A stretch of 20,736 nt of DNA from Lachnospiraceae bacterium UBA3401. GTDB lineage: Bacteria > Bacillota > Clostridia > Lachnospirales > Lachnospiraceae. The translations under genes and the position numbers were made by a program. Location of the stretch: positions 1-20,736 of the forward strand of contig DEPD01000146.1 in assembly GCA_002358575.1 (NCBI GenBank), in the 5' to 3' direction. The notes under the pieces are model-generated. The model made no database searches and was not told the origin of the DNA. It saw only the letters and a program-made list of their open reading frames with translations. Below, piece after piece: positions 15,303 through 20,736 of the stretch (its first letter is position 1; each line of letters opens with the position of its first letter).

Positions 15303-15716
15303 TCAATATATTCCCATCCAGCTTAAATCTACTTTTTTCTTATACTTGATGTTCTTATAAAACATTAATGTATTCTTTTTATATCTGGCACTTTTTATTT
15401 CATTTTCATATTTAAAATCATAAATTCTTATTATAACGTTTAGATCCTGTTCCTCATTATCATTCAATACCTCAAGAAATTCGTATTGATAAGATGCTCC
15501 CTTAAATAATTCTTTTATTGTATTCAATCTACTATTCTTAAATACACTTTCCACAAGATCTCTATCATAATACTTCAGTCCAAAATCTTTTTCAAATTGG
15601 GAATCAAATGTTCTATCAAACTTACGTTCTCTTGTAATATAAGATTGAAACTCGTTTTGTGCCTTAAATTTTCCAAGCCAAACTGCTATATATCCCTCTC
15701 TATTATTTATACTCAT
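15303..15716 (-). CDS. Imm22-family immunity protein
   Basis: The 137-residue protein matches the pattern I know for immunity family Imm22: an N-terminal VWLGKF (12-17), then FEKDFGLKYYDRDLVE (41-56), then an ASYQYEF (74-80) that corresponds to the family's GxSY segment. Imm22 proteins are linked to polymorphic toxin loci, where each binds and neutralises one toxin domain in the cytoplasm; the target here is unknown. The ATG at 15716 overlaps the TGA of the preceding small gene as ATGA, so the two are translationally coupled. No toxin gene is adjacent, which fits an orphan immunity copy. Confidence 0.78.
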   Translation of the reverse strand: MSINNREGYIAVWLGKFKAQNEFQSYITRERKFDRTFDSQFEKDFGLKYYDRDLVESVFKNSRLNTIKELFKGASYQYEFLEVLNDNEEQDLNVIIRIYDFKYENEIKSARYKKNTLMFYKNIKYKKKVDLSWMGIY

Positions 15717-15898
15717 AATAATCCATCTTCCAACTGTTCCAAAACTTCCGACCAAAAATTTCCAACATTATCGAACGCACTTTTATCAATATTGCTTAAT
15801 TCTTTTCTCATTTCTCTAACAATCCCAACACGTTCTTCTTCATGAGAATCATCAAAATCAAATACTATCTCTAACCTGTTATGATAGGTCAACTTCAA
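15713..15898 (-). CDS. Small acidic protein coupled to the Imm22-like gene
   Basis: A 61-codon frame ends in the ATGA overlap with the Imm22-like start, which supports its being translated. The product is acidic, with DFDDSHEEE near the start and WSEVLEQLEDGLL at the end. I recognise no family. The start is a problem: the only upstream candidate is TTG at 15898 with no clear Shine-Dalgarno sequence, so it may be the 3' remnant of a longer immunity gene. Confidence 0.5.
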   Translation of the reverse strand: MKLTYHNRLEIVFDFDDSHEEERVGIVREMRKELSNIDKSAFDNVGNFWSEVLEQLEDGLL

Positions 15899-15950
15899 GA
15901 ATCTATATTATTTCATTAATTTATTTTCTTCAACAATTCCCTCAAACTAA

Positions 15951-16304
15951 TTAGACATTTATCCCTTTCAATATGGATCTCATTCCTGTCTCTGTTATAA
16001 AAAACTCAAATTCCATTGTAATAAATAGTTCATCTCCATAAAGCGTCAATCTATAAGCAGCCCTATAATGTACTCCTTCAACCAACTCATAAATGATAAT
16101 TTCTGCATCATCAGTCACCTCATCAATACAATCTTCTGAATCTAACATTTCTTCAATACACACCATAGTACTAATGAAATCTTCTATTCCAATTTTAATC
16201 TCATCTACAACGCCTTCAACACCTTTGTAATCTTTTCTATGTACTTTTTTCATTACTTCTTTCACTATCATTTTTATACGATTCTTAATTAATTTTGAAT
16301 CCAT
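15951..16304 (-). CDS. Small alpha/beta immunity-like protein
   Basis: The 117-residue protein has an N-terminal Lys-rich helix (KNRIKMIVKEVMKKVHRKDY), an acidic helical middle and a strand-rich C-terminus (YRAAYRLTLYGDELFITMEFEFF). The layout recalls small proteins often found in immunity clusters, in which a DYxG-type helix is followed by a hydrophobic sheet, but I cannot name a family with confidence. The ATG at 16304 has only a weak AGAAG-type site. It sits 40 bases after the preceding gene's stop. Confidence 0.7.
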   Translation of the reverse strand: MDSKLIKNRIKMIVKEVMKKVHRKDYKGVEGVVDEIKIGIEDFISTMVCIEEMLDSEDCIDEVTDDAEIIIYELVEGVHYRAAYRLTLYGDELFITMEFEFFITETGMRSILKGINV

Positions 16305-16343
16305 AGCGCACTTCTTTCTTATGAATATTTTTTGTCACACAAG

Positions 16344-16898
16344 TTAATACACCTTAAAAATTCCATTTTTTTGTCCGCCTGACCACCCACATGGCAAATG
16401 TCCTGACAAATAAATTTCTAGCATTTGCTCAAAAAATATATCAGTAGTGTAATATTCTGAATAATGGTTTATTAAAAACAACGTCTGAACATTAAATTTT
16501 ACATCACTTAATACAATCCCCCCGAAACGAATTCCTTTTCTCTTTAATCCAACAGTAAATCTTTTTGAAAAAGCAAGTACTTCCTTTTGTACCTTTTCAT
16601 ATTCTTCCCCTATTAGGCTATATTGTTCTTCGTAGTTTAACAATATAGCACTTGAAAAGTCACCTCTTTTATCCAAACATATATTTTCCCACTTATATGA
16701 TTGTATTGACTTAGGTATTTCCATTTTATCTTTTAAAAAAATAACTTCAAACGTATCAAAATTTTGATCGCCGCAATTTTCAAACCAACTGCAATTTATC
16801 ACCTTTTCTATAAAATCTGGTTTTAACTCCATATTTTCTCCTAGTATAAAATTAACAATTTCACCATCCTGTTTTGTATACCTGCTAATTAAATTCAT
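16344..16898 (-). CDS. Immunity-like protein ending in GHLPCGW motif
   Basis: The 184-residue cytoplasmic protein ends EIYLSGHLPCGWSGG...GIFKVY. A terminal G[HF].PCGW...VY pattern recurs in small bacterial proteins of immunity-type gene clusters. The rest is a mixed alpha/beta sequence with no catalytic motif I can identify. Its ATG (16896-16898) immediately follows the TGA of the SUKH-like gene with no spacer, so the two are almost certainly coupled and cotranscribed. A specific function is not known. Confidence 0.78.
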   Translation of the reverse strand: MNLISRYTKQDGEIVNFILGENMELKPDFIEKVINCSWFENCGDQNFDTFEVIFLKDKMEIPKSIQSYKWENICLDKRGDFSSAILLNYEEQYSLIGEEYEKVQKEVLAFSKRFTVGLKRKGIRFGGIVLSDVKFNVQTLFLINHYSEYYTTDIFFEQMLEIYLSGHLPCGWSGGQKNGIFKVY

Positions 16899-17537
16899 TC
16901 AAAGCCAATCCAACTCAATTTCTAATTCTTCCTCAAGTTTATGTAGATCTTTATCTTCTACCGCTCCAAAGTAAAATTCTTCAGATTCTCTTATATAGCA
17001 TCCTAGCACTTTTTTTCTTCTGCAAGCAATAATCTTATACCCATTTTTGTACTTTTCATCTGTATTAAAATATAAAAATTCTTTCTGACAAAGTTCTTTA
17101 AATTCTTCTTCCTTTATCTCAATTCTTGCTTGGGCATACATTAGATTCAATATCTGCCATGCTGCAATATTGAAAAAAAAGCTCTCTGGATATAAAGCTC
17201 CTTCTGAATACCAGTTGGGATCAAAATCAGGATACATGCTAATAGATTGATATTTACTATTCAATTTTTCCAAAGTTATTCCAAGCTTTGCCATACCTTG
17301 ATCGGTGCTTCCAAATACTAATGCCCCATCCTCAATAGAGATATCTTCAATATTCCTAAACAAATAATACGCATTTAATATATTTTTATCATTTCCATAA
17401 TACTCATAAAACTCTTTCATCCCCTTTGGAAATGATACACCTAATTCTTTTTCTTTTACAATTATTGCGTTAACCTGTACCTTTTTTGGTATTTTGGATA
17501 AAAAGCAATTTAATTCATCTAACATTTTTTTGATCAT
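16899..17537 (-). CDS. SUKH (SMI1/KNR4-like) immunity-type protein
   Basis: The 212-residue protein carries the SMI1/KNR4/SUKH signature near its N-terminus: ELGVSFPKGMKEFYEYYGND (about 31-50). A DISIEDGALVFG segment and an aromatic ISMYPDFDPNWY region follow, as expected for this fold. SUKH proteins are frequent immunity proteins against nuclease and other polymorphic toxins; the partner here is unknown. The ATG at 17537 has GGCGGA seven bases upstream. The downstream gene starts directly at its stop codon, which suggests they act or are inherited together. Confidence 0.75.
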   Translation of the reverse strand: MIKKMLDELNCFLSKIPKKVQVNAIIVKEKELGVSFPKGMKEFYEYYGNDKNILNAYYLFRNIEDISIEDGALVFGSTDQGMAKLGITLEKLNSKYQSISMYPDFDPNWYSEGALYPESFFFNIAAWQILNLMYAQARIEIKEEEFKELCQKEFLYFNTDEKYKNGYKIIACRRKKVLGCYIRESEEFYFGAVEDKDLHKLEEELEIELDWL

Positions 17538-17645
17538 TTTATAATCCGCCTTTGCGATATTTGGTTGCTCATAGTCATTATCTCTAAAGTCAGAATAAAC
17601 TTACAAACTTGACTTTCACAAAATGTTTATATTTTGTCCAAACAA

Positions 17646-18278
17646 CTATTCCCAAAATTTGTATTGCATATACTTATTCACTCTTTGTTCTATATCGTTA
17701 TAGTCATACTCTTTTTGAACAAATTTAATATCATCTTCAATGTTATCCAATTCAGTTATTACCATATCATAATTTTCTATTTCTTTTATTCTTTTATCAC
17801 TCGGTGAACTAATATCATGTAAGCAACACAAATATTCTTCTATAAGTTCACTTGGTATTTCTAAGAAACGAGCTATCCTTTTACTTTCTATATTGTCAAT
17901 ATCTAAAGACGACAACATCCCAATAAAATAATACCAATTTTCAATCAAAGAATAAGCAATTCCCATTAAGATTTCGTCTTGTTGATCTATAATTATATAA
18001 TCTTCTTCTCGTAAAGTTAATAGTAGTGAGTTACATACGTCCTCACCCTCACTGATTTTCATATTAACTGTAAAATCACTATATAATTTCTTAAGTTCTC
18101 TCCATATATACATATCAAATGTTGCTATTCCTTGAAACTCATTATGAGATGCAATATACTTTACTAATTTAATAGTCCTTGCCATCCCCATAATTCCCAA
18201 CAAAATACATTGCTCACACTCCAAGGCAGAAAAATTATCTTGTATAAATTTACATTTACTATCAATATTACCAAACAT
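17646..18278 (-). CDS. Immunity-array protein, paralogue B
   Basis: The 210-residue helical protein is the diverged sister of the gene at 14494-15114, sharing CEQCILLGIMGMART, IENWYYFIG and the C-terminal MQYKFWE. The start is ATG 18278 with GGAGAG eight bases upstream; a TTG at 18296 is less likely. The family is not recognised. Two copies separated by unrelated immunity-like genes suggest duplication followed by divergence toward different partners. Confidence 0.8.
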   Translation of the reverse strand: MFGNIDSKCKFIQDNFSALECEQCILLGIMGMARTIKLVKYIASHNEFQGIATFDMYIWRELKKLYSDFTVNMKISEGEDVCNSLLLTLREEDYIIIDQQDEILMGIAYSLIENWYYFIGMLSSLDIDNIESKRIARFLEIPSELIEEYLCCLHDISSPSDKRIKEIENYDMVITELDNIEDDIKFVQKEYDYNDIEQRVNKYMQYKFWE

Positions 18279-18412
18279 CACTCTGTCTCTCCGCAATTAT
18301 AAATAACCATACTCAAACTTCCCACATTAAAAATAAGATTCGTACCTTGAAAAATCAACACTTTAGCTCATAAAATAACAGTTAAGCAGCATTTTGACCA
18401 TATTCTAAAGCA

Positions 18413-18513
18413 TAAAGGGCAACTTCTGATAAGTTTATATTATAAAAAGCAAGGACAACTTTTTATAATCAGATGGACGAGGCTAAAGGGCAACTTCTGA
18501 TAAGTTATATTAT
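18413..18513. repeat. Direct repeat pair around an AT-rich hairpin
   Basis: A 30/31-base sequence beginning TAAAGGGCAACTTCTGATAA occurs at 18413-18443 and again at 18484-18513, differing by one T in a run. The second copy overlaps the last codons and stop of the 18505-19515 gene. Between them, 18439-18449 and 18459-18469 form a perfect 11-bp AT-rich inverted repeat (ATTATAAAAAG / CTTTTTATAAT) that could act as a weak terminator for the minus-strand gene. Confidence 0.65.
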
Positions 18514-19515
18514 TCCAAACAATGCACAGATTTTTTCTGGCATTCCATGTATACTTCTCAGTTTCAAAAAATGCATCCTTTTATCCTCAAACGAAACTTT
18601 GCTTTTTATAAAGAAATATTCATAACAATCTGGATTATCACAATAGTAAGCATTTTCATGGAATTTAAACTCTATTATCCATCCATTTAATTCTCCCAAT
18701 ATATCAGAACCTATAACATACTCTTCCATATAAATGTGATTTGAATATTGCCCACAATCTGGACAGGATGCACCATTTTTACAATGAAATACATGTACCA
18801 ACAGACGCCGCTTTTCTTCTATAATTTCATATTTATCATAGTCATACTCATAACTGATATATTTCACAAACTCCTCTATACAATTAATTTCTATCTTTGT
18901 TTCCTCCAATAGTTTATTTGGTATTCTTACAGTGGTCTGAATTATAATTCCCTGTAATTTTGCAGCTTCTTTAATATACCAATCCCAAAATTCCATCTCT
19001 CGTCTTTTTCGCTCATTATCCGAAACTACCAAATTATAAAATGCGTACATCTTACATGCACAATAAGCTGTATCACGCTCATCATTTTCCAGTTCACAAT
19101 TTTTTACTGATGGATCACACAATAATTCATCTTGTGGTATGCCTGCTACCCCTTCTATAACATCTATCAGGTATACGATAGACTGTTTTAAATACACTTC
19201 ATAAAAGCTTGTTTCCTTATCCGTGCATCTATCACACTCATCATAAAATTCTGACACAGCCTTCTTTAACAATTTATTATCAGAACGGAATAATGACACA
19301 ATTCTCTGGTAAAGTTCCTGTAGTTTAGTACAAATTGGCGCTCCCTCTGTCCAACAATCAATTACTTTTTGGATACTATTTAATTCCAGTGTGACATACT
19401 TTCTCTCTGTAAAAGAATCCTCTTCCAGTATTTTCCATAGTATTTCTCTGCTGTAAGGTGACAATTCACCCTTTTCTTCAACTTGTTTTATTAACTCTAT
19501 GTATAAATTTTCCAC
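18505..19515 (-). CDS. Helical immunity-like protein with C-terminal zinc ribbon
   Basis: The 336-residue protein has two parts. Residues about 1-190 are helical, and the LFRSDN and ERDTAYCACKMYAFYNL...WDWYIKEA stretches recall Imm5-like immunity proteins. Residues about 225-310 carry CPDC (251-254) and CDNPDC (292-297), with a spacing and surroundings like the N-terminal zinc-binding domain of ISL3-family transposases. No transposase catalytic domain follows, so this looks like a fusion or a domain co-opted for DNA or protein binding. Both assignments are by eye. The start is GTG at 19515, supported by GAGGAAAA eight bases upstream. A direct repeat overlaps its 3' end. Confidence 0.75.
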   Translation of the reverse strand: MENLYIELIKQVEEKGELSPYSREILWKILEEDSFTERKYVTLELNSIQKVIDCWTEGAPICTKLQELYQRIVSLFRSDNKLLKKAVSEFYDECDRCTDKETSFYEVYLKQSIVYLIDVIEGVAGIPQDELLCDPSVKNCELENDERDTAYCACKMYAFYNLVVSDNERKRREMEFWDWYIKEAAKLQGIIIQTTVRIPNKLLEETKIEINCIEEFVKYISYEYDYDKYEIIEEKRRLLVHVFHCKNGASCPDCGQYSNHIYMEEYVIGSDILGELNGWIIEFKFHENAYYCDNPDCYEYFFIKSKVSFEDKRMHFLKLRSIHGMPEKICALFGII

Positions 19516-19669
19516 TTTATTTTCCTCAATATTTATCAGACTCGCGAAGTCTCTATTACACCAACGTTTATGGCAGATTTCTCATTGAATATACATCAAT
19601 TGAAACAATGTACACACCTCATAAACTTAATATATATCTAACAAAAAATCTTCTCAAAACATCAGATAC

Positions 19670-19690
19670 AAAAGACTCCGAGAGTCTATA
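19670..19690 (-). terminator. Intrinsic terminator after the 19721-20149 gene
   Basis: On the minus strand AGACTC and GAGTCT pair around a TCG loop (19673-19687) and are followed by TTTTG. It lies about 35 bases beyond the stop codon of the upstream gene and separates it from the 18505-19515 gene. The stem is short (6 bp), so efficiency may be modest. Confidence 0.5.
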
Positions 19691-19720
19691 TTCACTTTGT
19701 ATATACTTAGCGATAAAAAT

Positions 19721-20149
19721 TTAGTATGGTATCAAATCCTGCATTTCTGTCACCATACGACCCGTAAATTCTCCATCAGAAGTCCTTTCCATCAATTTCC
19801 ATGATGGGAAATCCTCTGTGTCATATTCTGCACAACCATTTGTAATTAATTGTAATACACTACAATATGATTCTAATGCTATCTGATATGCAAAATCTGC
19901 AATCTGTTCTGGTGTCGCCCCTGCTTCCATCAATGCTGTTGTTTCTGATGTTGTTATTCTTCCGTCTCTAAGCATATCTGGATAAGTATCATCAAAAAAT
20001 CTCAATCTTTCGTTCAATCGATACACAAAATGATATGCTGCCAACCAGCCTAACTTTTTATCCTGCTGCTCTAGCTCCGCATAATACTTTGCTGCACCTT
20101 CAGGCAATCCTAAAGCTATAAACATTTTCTCCAACTCTTCTCTTGTCAT
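19721..20149 (-). CDS. Unknown protein coupled to the Imm11-like gene
   Basis: I do not recognise a family for this 142-residue soluble protein. It is helical to about residue 105, with a LGLPEGAAKYY start and an ESYCSVLQLITNG segment. It ends with a shorter region (PSWKLMERTSDGEFTGR) that looks like a small strand pair. Its ATG overlaps the TGA of the preceding gene as ATGA (20146-20149), so it is translated together with the DUF1629/Imm11-like protein and may be its partner or a second immunity factor. Confidence 0.78.
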   Translation of the reverse strand: MTREELEKMFIALGLPEGAAKYYAELEQQDKKLGWLAAYHFVYRLNERLRFFDDTYPDMLRDGRITTSETTALMEAGATPEQIADFAYQIALESYCSVLQLITNGCAEYDTEDFPSWKLMERTSDGEFTGRMVTEMQDLIPY

Positions 20150-20706
20150 TGATACTCCCCCACTTCCTCAAAAGAAAATCCTGTTAGTCCATTTTCTTCA
20201 ATAATTTTTTTAAACTCATCTTTTACAAAAACTTCTCCTTCATAAAGTTCTCCTTCACATAAGACTTCAAAAATCAAAGATTTTGGTATTTTTTCCTTTT
20301 TAAAAACAAATTTTTTTATATCCCAAATTTGCCCTTCATATTTGCTTGCTATAATATTATCTAAGTCTAAAGCATCTGCTATACATAAAATATGCATTAA
20401 ATACAATGGTTTTTTATAAATGACAGGTATAAATTCCACGTATTCTGACAATACAGGTTCCAGAATGTTTTTCGCTCTCTCATTCAATAGAAAAAGAGAA
20501 AGCCCATCCCATAAATAGGAAACATCAAATTCCTTTCTTCCGCTAATAACATGTACCTCTAATCCCCTCAATTTCCCTAATTGTCTCTCTGGTGAATTGA
20601 TTCTCGAATCAAAATCTTCAGAGAATTCATCATCACAGTTTACCAACTGATATTGCTGGCTATCTTCTCGTTTTCCTGTGTCAATTTTTAAATTCCAGAT
20701 TTTCAT
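20146..20706 (-). CDS. DUF1629/Imm11-like immunity protein
   Basis: The 186-residue protein has the features I associate with the Imm11 (DUF1629) family. A central LFLLNERAKNILEPVLSEY...EFIPV segment is followed by LYLMHIL, and the C-terminal VKDEFKKIIEENGLTGFSF is highly characteristic. Family members protect against toxins of polymorphic toxin systems. The ATG at 20706 follows an AGGAGGAG-type site. It is the rightmost complete gene, so any cognate toxin gene would be expected further right, outside this window. Confidence 0.75.
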   Translation of the reverse strand: MKIWNLKIDTGKREDSQQYQLVNCDDEFSEDFDSRINSPERQLGKLRGLEVHVISGRKEFDVSYLWDGLSLFLLNERAKNILEPVLSEYVEFIPVIYKKPLYLMHILCIADALDLDNIIASKYEGQIWDIKKFVFKKEKIPKSLIFEVLCEGELYEGEVFVKDEFKKIIEENGLTGFSFEEVGEYQ

Positions 20707-20736
20707 TATAAGTTGTCTCCTCCTAATATATAAGTG

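Noticed and set aside
18505..19515. Truncated ISL3 transposase
   Set aside because: Only the zinc-ribbon-like part resembles a transposase; the N-terminal half is immunity-like and the gene has its own good start site and full length.

Overview
The window looks like a chromosomal stretch from a low-GC Firmicute, most likely a Lachnospiraceae-type Clostridium. The basis is AT-rich intergenic DNA, strong AGGAGG-type ribosome binding sites, TTGnnn/TATAAT promoters, and a secreted protein with an NPDV...EGR segment that I associate with gut Clostridia. No rRNA, tRNA, CRISPR array or transposase gene is visible.

Layout. (1) 1-2040: a hairpin, a promoter and a leader of unclear content, then a plus-strand secreted protein. 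That gene ends in a bidirectional terminator shared with the operon coming from the right. (2) 11041 down to 2038, minus strand: one long, tightly packed operon. Its order is MoxR-type AAA+ ATPase, DUF5682-like protein, a small barrel-like protein, von Willebrand A (MIDAS) protein, D12-class adenine DNA methyltransferase, HNH endonuclease, two-SWIM-finger protein and a small helical protein. The ATPase/DUF5682/vWA/SWIM set is a recognised bacterial module of uncertain function, thought to belong to NTP-dependent conflict or chaperone-like systems. Here a complete-looking type II restriction-modification pair sits between the vWA and SWIM genes without breaking the operon's translational spacing. 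(3) 11042-11650: a structured intergenic region with a 16-bp terminal-inverted-repeat element, a degenerate half copy in the ATPase leader, and a candidate operon promoter. (4) 11649-12179: a plus-strand GNAT acetyltransferase. (5) 12339-13750, minus strand: a lipoprotein with two Asp-rich loops. Upstream lie a 162-bp palindromic MITE-like element with apparent TTTTA target duplications and four 11-bp direct repeats resembling an OmpR/PhoB-type operator. (6) 13760-20706, all minus strand: a run of small proteins with the character of a polymorphic-toxin immunity array. It holds a frameshifted YwqK/MORN-like gene, two diverged paralogues, Imm22-like, SUKH-like and DUF1629/Imm11-like proteins, several orphans, and a putative fusion of a helical immunity-like domain with a transposase-like zinc ribbon. 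No toxin gene is seen here.

How the genes may work together (inference). The 2-11 kb operon looks like a defence or conflict island: an ATPase and vWA adaptor act with DUF5682 and SWIM partners, with restriction-modification physically merged into the same transcript. The 13.7-20.7 kb region looks like a store of immunity genes facing incoming toxins, with gene decay, duplication and small mobile elements typical of accessory DNA.
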